Below, piece after piece: positions 35,751-44,941 of a stretch of DNA of 64,000 nucleotides. The stretch is taken from contig NZ_LBDA02000001.1 of NCBI RefSeq assembly GCF_000980885.2, positions 1-64,000 on the forward strand, in the 5' to 3' direction. Below the pieces are notes generated by a model, which ran no database searches, was not told the origin of the DNA, and saw nothing but the letters and a program-made list of their open reading frames with translations. This stretch comes from Streptomyces malaysiense. Its GTDB lineage: Bacteria; Actinomycetota; Actinomycetes; Streptomycetales; Streptomycetaceae. Position numbers and translations under genes: made by a program. Within the stretch, counting starts at the first letter, position 1. Every line of letters starts with the position of its first letter.

Positions 35751-36701
35751 TCAGCCGGTCAGCAGCACCAGCTTCCCCGTGGTGCGCCCGGTCTCCCCCT
35801 GTTCGTGCGCCTTCGCGGCGTCGGCCAGCGGGTACGTCCCGGCGATCGTCGCCCTCAGCTTCCCCGCCTCGACCAGCTCCGCGACCGACCGCATTCCGGT
35901 CCGGTCGGCGTCCACCAGCATCCGTACCGCCCGTACGCCGAGCCGCCCGGCCTCGTCGTACAGTTCGCGGGGGCCCACCGGCAGGATCGACACCAGGATG
36001 CCGCCGGGCCGCAGCGTCCGCAGGGAGCGCAGGGCCGTCTCGCCGCCGAGGGTGTCCAGGACGACGTCCACGTCCCGTACCGCCTCGGTGACATCGGTGC
36101 CGTGGTAGTCGACCGGCTCGTCCACGCCGATCTCCCGCAGGAAGCCGTGTTTGGCCGCGCTCGCGGTGCCGATCACGTACGCGCCGTGCGCCTTGGCGAT
36201 CTGCGCGGCCACATGCCCGACCCCGCCGGCCGCCGCGTGGATCAGCACCCGTCGGCCCGGCCCCACCTCGGCCCGCTCGGTCAGCGCCTGCCAGGCGGTC
36301 AGCGACACCAGCGGCAGCGCGCCCGCCTGGACGTGGTCGGCCGAGGCCGGTTTGTGCCACAGGGCGCGGGCGGGGGCGATCACGTACTCGGCGTGCGAGC
36401 CGTGCCCGAAGGGGTAGGGCAGCATGCCGAACACCTCGTCGCCGGGCCGGAACTCGGCCACGCCGATCCCGGTCTCGGCGACCTCCCCGGAGACGTCCCA
36501 GCCGAGCACGAACGGCGGATCGCCGAGGAAGCCGCCGGTGGCCCGGTGTTTCCAGTCGGTGGGGTTCAGGCCGGCGGCCCGCACCCGGACCAGTACCTCG
36601 TTCGGCCGTGGCTTCGGCCGCTCCAGCGTCACTTCCCTCAGTACCCCGGGGCCGCCGAGGACGTCCTGGCCGATGGCTCGCATGGTGGTCACACCGCTCA
36701 T
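35751..36701 (-). CDS. NADP-dependent zeta-crystallin-like oxidoreductase
   Basis: A 316-residue medium-chain reductase of the quinone oxidoreductase group without zinc ligands. It has N-terminal PNEVLVRVRAAGLNPTDWKH, a coenzyme motif HAAAGGVGHVAAQIAKAHGA and the later LDTLGGETALRSLRTLRPGG. It probably reduces quinones or enones with NADPH. The ATG at 36701 (MSGVTTMRA) has GGGGGA just upstream; Met7 is an alternative. Confidence 0.86.
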   Translation of the reverse strand: MSGVTTMRAIGQDVLGGPGVLREVTLERPKPRPNEVLVRVRAAGLNPTDWKHRATGGFLGDPPFVLGWDVSGEVAETGIGVAEFRPGDEVFGMLPYPFGHGSHAEYVIAPARALWHKPASADHVQAGALPLVSLTAWQALTERAEVGPGRRVLIHAAAGGVGHVAAQIAKAHGAYVIGTASAAKHGFLREIGVDEPVDYHGTDVTEAVRDVDVVLDTLGGETALRSLRTLRPGGILVSILPVGPRELYDEAGRLGVRAVRMLVDADRTGMRSVAELVEAGKLRATIAGTYPLADAAKAHEQGETGRTTGKLVLLTG

Positions 36702-36998
36702 GGTCCCCCAGCCCGCCCCGCCGCGCCCCACGTGCACCGCTCGCGGCGGCCTCCACGGCGGTCCGGCGGGCGCCGGAGCGCGACGGGAAGAGATCTCCGC
36801 CGGCGGCGGGCCCGGCGCCTGGAGCGTGCCCGAGGCCGGCGCCACCCCGAGGAGGGCTCGAGCTCCGCCCCGGCAGGAGAGGCCGCGGGCGCGCACGGCT
36901 CGGGCGGGGACGCGCCGCGGGGGACGGAGCGCATGCGCGGGCCCGGTCCCTGCGGCCACACTGGAGCGCACCCGCAACCCGTCAGGAGGCCGCACGCG

Positions 36999-37463
36999 AT
37001 GACCCCGCCGCCCGCCCGCACCGCCGAGCAGCGCAAGAAGGACACCCTGCACCGGCTGGACCACGACGAGGACGCCTGGGTGGCCACGGCCGGCCCGGAC
37101 GGCGGCACGCCCTACCTGGTGCCGCTGTCGTTCGTCTGGGACGGTGCCCTCCTGCTCTTCGCCACCCCGGCCGACAGCCCCACCGGCCGCAACCTGGTCG
37201 ACAGCGGCCGGGTGCGGCTCGGCATCGGGTCGACCAGGGACGTCGTCCTCGTGGACGGCGAGGTGCGGTCGGTGAGCCCGGAGGACCTGCCCGAGGAGGA
37301 CGCGGAGGTCTTCGCCGGCAAGACCGGTTTCGACCCCCGGCGGCTGGCCACCCGCTATCTGTACTTCCGGGTCGTCCCCGAGCGCATCCAGGCCTGGCGC
37401 GAGGCGAACGAGCTGCCCGGACGGGACCTCATGCGCGGCGGGCGGTGGCTGCTCGACGGCTGA
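36999..37463 (+). CDS. pyridoxamine 5'-phosphate oxidase-like flavin/F420 protein
   Basis: A 154-residue split-barrel protein. Typical stretches are DEDAWVATAGPDGGTPYLVP and LLLFATPADSPTGRNLVDSG, then GSTRDVVLVDGEVRSV. Actinobacterial members bind F420 or FMN and act as reductases; the specific cofactor cannot be read here. AGGAGG lies 10 bases before the ATG at 36999. It converges on the DUF4235 gene, with an inverted repeat between them. Confidence 0.82.
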   Translation: MTPPPARTAEQRKKDTLHRLDHDEDAWVATAGPDGGTPYLVPLSFVWDGALLLFATPADSPTGRNLVDSGRVRLGIGSTRDVVLVDGEVRSVSPEDLPEEDAEVFAGKTGFDPRRLATRYLYFRVVPERIQAWREANELPGRDLMRGGRWLLDG

Positions 37464-37516
37464 GGCAGGCCGGACGGGGCCTCGGCGCCACTCCCGCCCG
37501 CCGCCCTCGCCCCGCC

Positions 37517-37579
37517 AGGGTCTTTCGCTTGGATCAGGCCAGACCCCGCGAGCCCGGCATGATCCAAACGAGAGGCCCT
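37517..37579. terminator. long imperfect inverted repeat between convergent genes
   Basis: Arms of 20 nt at 37517-37536 (AGGGTCTTTCGCTTGGATCA) and 37560-37579 match in 17 of 20 positions, with a 23-nt loop. It lies 54 bp after the oxidase gene and overlaps the stop of the convergent DUF4235 gene, so it can act as a bidirectional terminator. The sequence may also be a dispersed repeat. Confidence 0.6.
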
Positions 37580-37898
37580 AGGTGTCCCTGCTCCCGGCGC
37601 CGTTCCCCTTGCCCTCGGCCACCGGCCAGACCCCGGTGGAGCGTGCGATGGCCTTGGCACCGGTGCGGTCCACGGCGCTGCGCACCACCGCGAAGATCGC
37701 GCCCTGGAGGGCGGCGGCGAGCAGGATCTCGCGCAGCCGGCGGTCCTCGTCCAGGGCGGTGGGCGCTTCGTCCTCGTGCCGTATCGCCTTCCACGCCTGC
37801 TTGAAGGCGAGGCCGGCGAGCGCGCCGCTCGCCCAGCCGAGCACGAAACCGACCGGCTGGTAGACGAAGGGGAGCTTGGACTTCTTCGACTTGGACAT
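37578..37898 (-). CDS. DUF4235 membrane protein
   Basis: A 106-residue protein with two hydrophobic segments: VYQPVGFVLGWASGALAGLA near the start and LLAAALQGAIFAVVRSAVDR at about 58-78. Both match DUF4235, a small actinobacterial membrane family of unknown function. The basic N-terminus (MSKSKKSKL) favours cytoplasmic orientation. GAGTCAT-type sequence upstream has an AGGAAGGAG purine tract. Confidence 0.82.
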   Translation of the reverse strand: MSKSKKSKLPFVYQPVGFVLGWASGALAGLAFKQAWKAIRHEDEAPTALDEDRRLREILLAAALQGAIFAVVRSAVDRTGAKAIARSTGVWPVAEGKGNGAGSRDT

Positions 37899-37926
37899 GG
37901 ATGACTCCTTCCTCGTCAGGGGGTTC

Positions 37927-38943
37927 TCATACGGGGCGGCCCGCGGGGGCCACCCGTTCGCCCTCGGGCACCGGGCCCGGGGGCGTGCCGTCGCCGAACG
38001 GCCGGCCGCCCAGCTCCTCCCGATGGTGCGGGCTCAGCCAGGACGCGAGGTCGGGGCCGAGCGGCACGATGCCGGTCGGGTTGATACCGGTGTGCACCTG
38101 GTAGTAGTGCCGCTTGATGTGGTCGAAGTCGACGGTGTCGCCGAACCCGGGGGTCTGGAACAGGTCCCGGGCGTACGCCCACAGCACCGGCTCCTCCGCC
38201 AGCTTCCAGCGGTTGCACTTGAAGTGGCCGTGGTAGACCGGGTCGAACCGGACCAGCGTGGTGAACAGCCGGATGTCCGCTTCCGTGAGGGTGTCCCCGA
38301 CCAGATACCGCTGTCCGGCCAGGCGTCCGGCGATCGTTTCCAGCCGCCGGAAGACCCCCGCGCACGCCTTCTCGTACTCCTTCTGGCCGGTGGCGAAGCC
38401 GGCCCGGTACACGCCGTTGTTGACGTCCTCGTACACCTCGGCCATCACCGTGTCGATCTCGTCGCGCCGGGCCGCCGGATACAGGTCGGGGGCGCCTTCG
38501 CGGTGCAGGGCCGTCCACTCGGTGGCGAGGTCCAGGGTGAGCTGCTGGTAGTCGTTGGTGACCAGTTCCCCGCTCGCCACGTCCACCACGGCGGGCACGC
38601 TCACCCCGCCCGGATACCCGGTCTCCCGGCGGTCGTACGCCTCGCTGAGATAGCGGATGCCGAGCACCGGGTCCCGGCCGCCCGGATCCAGGGTGAACCG
38701 CCAGCTGCGGTCGTCCTGGACCGGGTCCGCGACCGCCATCGACAGCGCGTCCTCGAGTCCCAGCAGCCGGCGGGAGATCACCGCTCGGCTCGCCCAGGGA
38801 CAGGCCCGCGACACCACCAGCCGGTAGCGCCCCGCCGCCACCGGCCGGCCGCCCCGGCCGTCCGCCGTGATCCGGTCCCGGAAATGGCTGCGCGACCGGC
38901 TGAAGCTCTTGTGGCCGTAGGCGCGGTTGCCGTCCCCGCCCAT
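37927..38943 (-). CDS. glutathionyl-hydroquinone reductase family (GST Xi)
   Basis: A 338-residue glutathione-transferase-fold protein of the ECM4/YqjG group. The catalytic motif is ACPWASR (Cys48). Other signatures are VPAVVDVASGELVTNDYQQL and the GYYQVHTGINPTG-like segment near the C-terminus (YYQVHTGINPTGIVPLGPD). Relatives reduce glutathionyl-hydroquinones. Streptomyces make mycothiol rather than glutathione, so a mycothiol version is likely. Confidence 0.86.
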   Translation of the reverse strand: MGGDGNRAYGHKSFSRSRSHFRDRITADGRGGRPVAAGRYRLVVSRACPWASRAVISRRLLGLEDALSMAVADPVQDDRSWRFTLDPGGRDPVLGIRYLSEAYDRRETGYPGGVSVPAVVDVASGELVTNDYQQLTLDLATEWTALHREGAPDLYPAARRDEIDTVMAEVYEDVNNGVYRAGFATGQKEYEKACAGVFRRLETIAGRLAGQRYLVGDTLTEADIRLFTTLVRFDPVYHGHFKCNRWKLAEEPVLWAYARDLFQTPGFGDTVDFDHIKRHYYQVHTGINPTGIVPLGPDLASWLSPHHREELGGRPFGDGTPPGPVPEGERVAPAGRPV

Positions 38944-39081
38944 GTCTCCTCCTTGCCGCCGGGGCCCGGCCCGCTCGCCGCCGGGGTCCCCGGAGCACCG
39001 ACTTCTCCGTCAGAGCACCGACTTCCCCGTTTCCGGGCGCCCGCACGGTGTGATTCCCAGGCCCCCGGGCAGTCGGCCCCC

Positions 39082-40146
39082 GTGAGCGGAACACCATCGC
39101 AACGACAGGAGCACCGGGCCGCCCCGGCGGGCGCCGCCCGCGACGACGGGCGCACCCGGACCACCGACCGCCGTACCCGGGTCCGCGAGCGGCGCGGCCG
39201 GGCGAGCGACCGCCGTACCCGGGTCACCGTCCTCATCGCCCTCGCGGCCAATCTGCTGATCGCCGCGGCCAAGGCCGTCGGCGGGGTGATCTCGGGGTCG
39301 CCGGCCCTGCTGTCGGAGGCCGCGCACTCGGTCGCCGACTCCTTCAACGAGGTGTTCCTGCTGGCCGCCCTGCGCCGCAGCCGCCGCCCCGCCGACGCGC
39401 GGCACCCCTTCGGATACGGCAAGGAGCGCTTCTTCTGGTCGCTGCTCGCCGCCGTCGGGATCTTCGTGATGGGCGGTTGCTTCTCCTTCTTCCAGGGCTT
39501 CGAGGCACTGCGCCAGGGCACGCATGAGACGACCCGCGGCTATCTGGTGGGCCTGATCGTGCTGGGCGTGGCGCTGATCGCGGAGGGCGGTTCGCTGCTG
39601 CGCGCCCTCCACCAGGTGCGCAAACGGGGCGGACGGGCGGCGCTGCGCGACCCGGCGCTGCGCACGGTGGTCGCCGAGGACGGCACGGCGGTGCTCGGCG
39701 TCACCCTGGCGATCGCCGGAATGGCCCTGCACATGGCCACCGGGCAGGTCGCCTGGGAGGCCTCCGCCTCGCTCGCCATCGGGGTCCTGCTGGTGTACGT
39801 CGCCTACCGGCTGGGACGCGAGGCCCGTGACCAGCTCATCGGACAGGCTGCCGATCCGGAACTCAGCGGCCGTATCCGCGCGCTGCTGCGGGCGCAGCCG
39901 GAGATCGACAGCGTGGCGGAGCTGTTCACCATGAAACTGGGCCTCGACTCCACCCTGGTGGCCGCGCGCATCGATCTCGTGCCGGGCCTGGACAGCGAAC
40001 GCGTCGAGGAGGTCGCCGACCGCATCAAGCACTCGCTCGCGGCGACGTTCCCGGCCGCCGACCAGATCTTCCTCGACGTCACCGACAGCCCGGACGGCGA
40101 GACACGGCAGAGCCCCGCCGCGACGGGGGAACGCGGCGGGGCCTGA
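39082..40146 (+). CDS. cation diffusion facilitator transporter
   Basis: A 354-residue CDF family exporter. After an Arg-rich leader, membrane helices start near residue 52 (VLIALAANLLIAAAKAVGGV). The metal motif SEAAHSVADSFNE in helix II and DGTAVLGV in helix V provide the transport site (HxxxD and DxxxxL-type variants). A cytoplasmic C-terminal domain follows from about 265. It probably exports divalent zinc, iron or cobalt. GTG at 39082 is the start. Confidence 0.86.
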   Translation: MSGTPSQRQEHRAAPAGAARDDGRTRTTDRRTRVRERRGRASDRRTRVTVLIALAANLLIAAAKAVGGVISGSPALLSEAAHSVADSFNEVFLLAALRRSRRPADARHPFGYGKERFFWSLLAAVGIFVMGGCFSFFQGFEALRQGTHETTRGYLVGLIVLGVALIAEGGSLLRALHQVRKRGGRAALRDPALRTVVAEDGTAVLGVTLAIAGMALHMATGQVAWEASASLAIGVLLVYVAYRLGREARDQLIGQAADPELSGRIRALLRAQPEIDSVAELFTMKLGLDSTLVAARIDLVPGLDSERVEEVADRIKHSLAATFPAADQIFLDVTDSPDGETRQSPAATGERGGA

Positions 40147-40224
40147 CGGCACGACTGCCCGTCCCGGAGACGGTTCACACCCGCCGGGTGAGGACTTCTC
40201 CGGGGGCACGGCCGGGGCGAGCGG

Positions 40225-40674
40225 TCAGCTCCCCTCGGCGGGCTCCAGCACGAACACCGGGATCTCCCGGTCCGTCTTCCGCTGGTACTCCTCGTACGGC
40301 GGGTACGCGGCGACCGCTCGCTCCCACCACCGGGCCTTCTCGGCACCGGTGACCTCACGGGCCCGCATGTCCTGCTTGACCGAGCCGTCCTGCAGCTCGA
40401 CGCGCGGATCGGCCTTGACGTTGAAGTACCACACCGGGTGCTTCGGCGCGCCGCCCTGCGAGGCGACCACCGCGTACGCGCCCTCGTGCGCCACCCGCAT
40501 CAGCGGCGTCTTGCGGATCTTCCCGCTCTTCGCGCCCCGGGTCGTCAGCACGATGACCGGCATCCCGGTGTCCAGCAGGGTGTTCCCCTTCGTCCCGCCG
40601 GAGCTCTCGTACAACTCCACCTGATCGCGCACCCACTGTTCCGGGCTCGGCTCGTACTCACCCTCGAGAGGCAT
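40225..40674 (-). CDS. deazaflavin (F420)-dependent nitroreductase family protein
   Basis: A 149-residue Ddn-like split-barrel protein. Signature stretches are [20 protein letters not shown] and [20 protein letters not shown], then [20 protein letters not shown]. These proteins use reduced F420 to reduce quinones or nitroaromatics. The start at 40674 has AAGGGA upstream. It lies immediately before the P450 of the polyketide region and may or may not belong to it. Confidence 0.86.
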   Translation of the reverse strand: MPLEGEYEPSPEQWVRDQVELYESSGGTKGNTLLDTGMPVIVLTTRGAKSGKIRKTPLMRVAHEGAYAVVASQGGAPKHPVWYFNVKADPRVELQDGSVKQDMRAREVTGAEKARWWERAVAAYPPYEEYQRKTDREIPVFVLEPAEGS

Positions 40675-40992
40675 GGATCCGTCCCTTCGTCGCTCCGACG
40701 CACGCACCCGCACCGGTTTCGGCGCCGGCGGCCGCGTGCTCCATCCGTACGGTGCTTCCCCGCACCGCCGCGATCATTACCCACGCGGCCACCCGCGTCA
40801 CCCGCGCCGCCCCCGGCACCGGTGGCCGCCGCCCGGTTCGCCCCGCCCTCGGGGCCCGCGTCCCGTACGAGGGAGAGACCGGGGCGGGGTGAGCGGCCAT
40901 TGCCCCGTCTGGCCGGAACTGATCTCTCACACCTTCGCGATCCGGACGGATAGGGAGGATCCTTGAAGTGGCCGAACTTGTCATCGACCCAT

Positions 40993-41009
40993 AGGTGCCT
41001 GAGGCATCT
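40993..41009. promoter_or_regulatory. 17-bp near-perfect palindrome upstream of P450
   Basis: TGCCT (40996-41000) and AGGCA (41002-41006) flank a single G, with AG/CT outer arms and one mismatch pair. It lies about 46 bp before the P450 start and differs from the SARP repeats seen elsewhere in the cluster, so the P450 may have its own regulator. Confidence 0.4.
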
Positions 41010-41054
41010 AATGAAGATCGGCACGACGCACCTCTTCGTCTGCGAGGTCTTTCC

Positions 41055-42284
41055 ATGACGGAACTGACGGACATCACCGGCCCGGCGACCCCGGCCGACC
41101 CCGTCGCCTTCCCCCAGGACCGCACCTGCCCCTACCACCCGCCCACCGGCTACGCCCCGCTGCGCGAGGCCCGGCCCCTGGCCCGCGTCACCCTCTACGA
41201 CGGCCGCGAGGTCTGGATGGTCACCGGGCACGCCATCGCCCGCGCACTGCTCGCCGACCCCCGGCTGTCCAGCGACCGCCGCCGCGGCGAGTTCCCGTTG
41301 CTCTCCCCCCGCTTCGAGGGCGTCCGCGACCGCCGGGTGGCGCTGCTCGGCCAGGACGACCCCGAGCACCAGCGGCAGCGGCGGATGATGATCCCGTCGT
41401 TCACCCTCAAACGCGCCGGCGGGTTGCGGCCCGCCATCCAGCGGATCGTGGACGGCCTGCTGGACACGATGATCGAACAGGGCCCGCCCGCCGAGCTGGT
41501 CTCCGCCTTCGCGCTGCCCGTGCCGTCGATGGTGATCTGCGACGTGCTCGGCGTGCCCTACGCCGACCACGAGTTCTTCGAGGAGCAGTCGCGCCGGCTG
41601 CTGCGCGGCCCGACCGCCGCGGACAGCCAGGGCGCCCGCGACCGCCTGGAGGAGTATCTCGGCGGCCTGGTGGACGCCAAGGCGCGGCAGTCCGGGCCCG
41701 GTGACGGAGTCCTCGACGAACTCGTCCACCAGCAGCTGAGCCAGGGCACGCTGGAACGCGCCGACGTCGTCTCGCTCGCGGTGATCCTGCTGGTCGCGGG
41801 CCATGAGACGACCGCCAACATGATCTCCCTCGGCACCTTCACCCTGCTCCAGAACCCCGGCCGGCTGGCCGAGCTGCGCGCGGACCCGGCGCTGCTGCCA
41901 GCGGCCGTCGAGGAACTGATGCGGATGCTGTCCATCGCCGACGGGCTGGCGCGGGTGGCGCTCCAGGACATCGAGATCGACGGCACCACGATCCGGGCCG
42001 GTGAGGGTGTCTTCTTCGCCACGTCGGTGATCAACCGGGACCCGGGGCAGTACGACGATCCCGACGCCCTGGACTTCCACCGGCCCACCCGTCACCACGT
42101 GGCGTTCGGATTCGGCATCCACCAGTGCCTGGGCCAGAACCTGGCCCGCGCGGAGCTGGAGATCGCCCTCGGCACCCTGCTCACCCGGCTGCCGGGACTG
42201 CGGCTGGCCGCGCCCGCCGAGGAGATCCCCTTCAAACCCGGCGACACGATCCAGGGGATGCTGGAACTCCCCGTGACCTGGTAA
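41055..42284 (+). CDS. CYP105-like cytochrome P450
   Basis: A 409-residue class I P450. It has I-helix AGHETT (248-253), ExxR EELMR (Glu287, Arg290) and heme loop FGFGIHQCLG with Cys358. The sequence around these resembles CYP105 enzymes of Streptomyces. It is followed 12 bp later by a ferredoxin gene, its probable electron donor. As the first gene on the left of the polyketide region it is likely a tailoring oxidase, hydroxylating the polyketide; the substrate is not known. Confidence 0.9.
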   Translation: MTELTDITGPATPADPVAFPQDRTCPYHPPTGYAPLREARPLARVTLYDGREVWMVTGHAIARALLADPRLSSDRRRGEFPLLSPRFEGVRDRRVALLGQDDPEHQRQRRMMIPSFTLKRAGGLRPAIQRIVDGLLDTMIEQGPPAELVSAFALPVPSMVICDVLGVPYADHEFFEEQSRRLLRGPTAADSQGARDRLEEYLGGLVDAKARQSGPGDGVLDELVHQQLSQGTLERADVVSLAVILLVAGHETTANMISLGTFTLLQNPGRLAELRADPALLPAAVEELMRMLSIADGLARVALQDIEIDGTTIRAGEGVFFATSVINRDPGQYDDPDALDFHRPTRHHVAFGFGIHQCLGQNLARAELEIALGTLLTRLPGLRLAAPAEEIPFKPGDTIQGMLELPVTW

Positions 42285-42296
42285 GAGGCTCAGCTC

Positions 42297-42515
42297 ATGC
42301 ACATCGAGATCGACAAGAACGTCTGCATCGGCGCGGGCCAGTGTGCGCTGACCGCGCCGGGTGTGTTCACCCAGGACGACGACGGGTTCAGCATGCTGAT
42401 CCCCGGCCGCGAGGACGGCGGCGGCGACCCGAACGTCCGCGAGGCGGCCAGGGCGTGCCCGGTGGGCGCGATCACCGTGACGGACTCCGCGGCGGCGGAG
42501 GCGCAGGTGGAGTGA
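42297..42515 (+). CDS. 3Fe-4S ferredoxin
   Basis: A 72-residue ferredoxin. The cluster ligands are Cys10 and Cys16 (NVCIGAGQCALTAPGVF) and a later ACPVGAI cysteine, a pattern giving a 3Fe-4S cluster. It starts 12 bp after the P450 stop and is the expected redox partner. The reductase would come from elsewhere in the genome. Confidence 0.9.
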   Translation: MHIEIDKNVCIGAGQCALTAPGVFTQDDDGFSMLIPGREDGGGDPNVREAARACPVGAITVTDSAAAEAQVE

Positions 42516-42695
42516 CGGAGCCGGGGGCCGGGCGGGCGGCGGGGGCCGCAGCCGGGCGTTCCCGCCACACCGGTGATCGCGATCGACACCGCCCCCGTCT
42601 CCGCTCGGTCGCCCTGGACCGCCGGCCGGACCGAGGCGGCGGTCACCGGGCGCCGCCTCGGTCGCCGCGAGGCGCCGGGGCGGGCGCCCGGACGT

Positions 42696-43253
42696 TCAGT
42701 CGCCGTGCATGCTCTGCGCCATCCGTACCAGCTCGTCGCTATCCGCCGCGTCTATCCCGACGTCCAGGACGGTGCAGACGCGGGCCAGGAGGTAGTAGAA
42801 GCCCGCGAGGACGAGGGTCTCGACGATCTGCTCCTCGGTGTAGTGGGCGCTGACGGCCGCGTAACGGGCGTCGTCCACGACGGGCGCGGCGGCCGCGGCG
42901 GCGGCGAAGGTGACGAGCGCCCGCTGGGCCGGGGTGAAGACGTCGGCGTCGTATCGCTTGGCGCGCAGGGCGGTGCGCTGCTCGTCCGTGACACCCACGG
43001 CCCGGGAGATGGGCACGTGCTGCGCCCACTCGTACTCGGCCTCGAACACGGTGCCGTAGGTGAGGATGAGAAGCTCGCGGTCGATCGCGTCCAGGCTGGC
43101 GTCGGCGAAGAGCGAGGCGCCCAGCCGGGCGATCTGCGTGACCGACCGCGGCGCGTGGCCGAGCGTCCGGTACACGTTGATGATGCGCCCCTGGCTGAGC
43201 GAGCGCAGGGCTTCGGGCAGCGCCTCGGTGTCGAGGCAGGGGATGCGGGACAT
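42696..43253 (-). CDS. carboxymuconolactone decarboxylase-like protein
   Basis: A 185-residue all-helical CMD/AhpD-fold protein. The conserved block is LLILTYGTVFEAEYEWAQHV, with a Glu and a His in the usual positions. No CxxC pair is present, so it is not an AhpD peroxidase reductase. It follows the CaiB-like gene by 56 bp on the same strand and has GAGGAGA before its ATG. In the polyketide setting it may act as a decarboxylase, hydratase or lactone isomerase; this is inference. Confidence 0.75.
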   Translation of the reverse strand: MSRIPCLDTEALPEALRSLSQGRIINVYRTLGHAPRSVTQIARLGASLFADASLDAIDRELLILTYGTVFEAEYEWAQHVPISRAVGVTDEQRTALRAKRYDADVFTPAQRALVTFAAAAAAAPVVDDARYAAVSAHYTEEQIVETLVLAGFYYLLARVCTVLDVGIDAADSDELVRMAQSMHGD

Positions 43254-43309
43254 GGTGTCTCTCCTCGGGAGGGGTCGGTGCGAGGGGCCGGGGAACGTGT
43301 GGGGTGGGG

Positions 43310-44764
43310 TCAGGAACCCTGGTCGTCGAGCCAGCGCGGCTGTGACGAGCCGCGCGGGACCAGCAGCGGGCCGCGCCAGGCCGGCGGGGTCGCGCTCAGG
43401 GTCACCGGCGGTGCCACCAGGGAGAGTTCGCCGAGCGGGGTGGTTCGGACGAGGCGCTCGGGCGGGGGCAACGGAGAGGCGGGCAGCAGTCGTTCCGCCT
43501 GCTCCTGCGTGAACGTGCCGAGCTGCCAGGCCCAGTTGGACACACCGGCGAGGGAGACCCGGACCCGGTAGCTGCCGCCCTCGTGGGCGCGGCGCAGGAC
43601 CGCGCTCATCACGCCGGCGGCGACGAGGTAGGCGGCCAGGTAGTCGTTGAGCATGCGGCCGGGCGGCAACTGCGGTCGTCCGTCCCGCCGTTCGCTCCAG
43701 TTGACGCCGGTCAGGGCCTGGGCGTGCTGGTCGAAGCCGCCCCGGTCCTGCCAGGGGCCGCTGTGGCCGTAGGCGCGCACGGAGACGTGGATGACCCCGG
43801 GCGAGATCTCGGCGCACTCCTCGGGGCTCAGCCCGAGCCGGGACATCTTGCCGGCCCGGTGGTTGTGCACGAACACGTCGGCGGTGCGCAGCAGTTCCTC
43901 GAAGACGCGCCGGCCCTCGCCGCCGGAGTCCAGGGCGAGCCGGGCCGAGCGCAGGCCGACACCGGTCTCGTTCCAGCACAGATCGTGGTCGAAGGCGTTC
44001 GGCTCGCACACGTGCAGCACGTCGGCGCCCTGCTCGGCGAGGACCCGGCCGGCCGCGGTGCCGGCGAAGACATGGGTGAACTGGAGGGAGCGCAGACGGG
44101 ACAGCGGCTGGGCGCCGGCCGGCAGCGGACGCGGCGGGGCGTCGCCCACCCGCTCGACGGCCACGAGGGGCTCGTCCAGCACGGCCCGGCCCTGCGGGTG
44201 TGCGAGGAACTCCTCCCGGCTGCGGACGACGGCGAGGGGCACGCCCCGGACGGCCGCCTCCTCCTCCAGGTCCCAGGAGACCCGCCGGGCGACGGCGGCA
44301 CCGATGTGCTCCCGGGTGTGCGCCGCGCCGAGCATGTCGAGGAAGGCGTCGCGGGTGCTCGGATAGCAGGCGATCGGAATGGCCCAGCGGTCGTCCGCGG
44401 TCCGGTACAGGTCCCACAGCGCCGGAGCGAGCCCGCCGTCGAGCCCGAGCACGCTGCCCATGTTGGAGCCGTAGCCGTTCAGCGTGTTGCCGCCGCCGAG
44501 ATAGGGGGTGAGCTGGTGCATGGCCTGCCCGAGGTCCAGCCCGAGGCGCTGTGCGCGGCCCGTCGCACCCTGCCAGATCTGTGCCGCGCCCACGGCCGCG
44601 GACAGCAGGGCTATGCCCATGGCCGAGCCCAGCCGGATGGTCGACGGCACCAGCGGATCGTGTCCGCGCACGACGAGTTCGCTGACCGCGTCGTCACGCG
44701 ACAGGCCGAGCGTCTTCAGTGTCCTGTCTAATTCACCGATCAGATCGAATTCGTTTTCTTCCAT
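43310..44764 (-). CDS. CaiB/BaiF family III CoA-transferase, permuted domain order
   Basis: A 484-residue protein. Residues about 100-205 resemble the small C-terminal domain of family III transferases (RWAIPIACYPSTRDAFLDML). Residues about 220-410 then carry the large N-terminal domain (LRSLQFTHVFAGTAAGRVLA) with the catalytic Asp374 (LNDYLAAY). That is the reverse of the usual order. Start choice between 44764 and 44776 is uncertain, as neither has a strong ribosome site. It is divergent from the ACP gene and may move CoA onto the starter acid or its product. Confidence 0.75.
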   Translation of the reverse strand: MEENEFDLIGELDRTLKTLGLSRDDAVSELVVRGHDPLVPSTIRLGSAMGIALLSAAVGAAQIWQGATGRAQRLGLDLGQAMHQLTPYLGGGNTLNGYGSNMGSVLGLDGGLAPALWDLYRTADDRWAIPIACYPSTRDAFLDMLGAAHTREHIGAAVARRVSWDLEEEAAVRGVPLAVVRSREEFLAHPQGRAVLDEPLVAVERVGDAPPRPLPAGAQPLSRLRSLQFTHVFAGTAAGRVLAEQGADVLHVCEPNAFDHDLCWNETGVGLRSARLALDSGGEGRRVFEELLRTADVFVHNHRAGKMSRLGLSPEECAEISPGVIHVSVRAYGHSGPWQDRGGFDQHAQALTGVNWSERRDGRPQLPPGRMLNDYLAAYLVAAGVMSAVLRRAHEGGSYRVRVSLAGVSNWAWQLGTFTQEQAERLLPASPLPPPERLVRTTPLGELSLVAPPVTLSATPPAWRGPLLVPRGSSQPRWLDDQGS

Positions 44765-44856
44765 GCCCGGAAACATAGCACCGATGAGGTGGCGGTAAAC
44801 CGGGGAAACGCCGTTTTCGGAGGGGGTGCGCGACGGTGATGACGAAAGTCGAACCG

Positions 44857-44885
44857 TCATCAGTCGGCTATCAGTTCACTATCAG
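44857..44885 (+). promoter_or_regulatory. SARP binding site: three heptamers at 11-bp spacing (ACP-PKS promoter)
   Basis: Heptamers TCATCAG (44857-44863), CTATCAG (44868-44874) and CTATCAG (44879-44885) are each 11 bp apart, upstream of the ACP-PKS-ligase operon. Direct heptamers with one-helical-turn spacing are the hallmark of SARP targets. The same motif occurs before two other operons in this cluster. Confidence 0.75.
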
Positions 44886-44941
44886 GAACAGCTGGTTCGG
44901 TTGTCCTGAAGCAGTCGATTCGTAGAGAGGCGGTGACGTGG

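Noticed and set aside
44890..44896. A fourth SARP heptamer after the triplet at the ACP promoter
   Set aside because: The sequence AGCTGGT at the next 11-bp step does not match the CNATCAG pattern.
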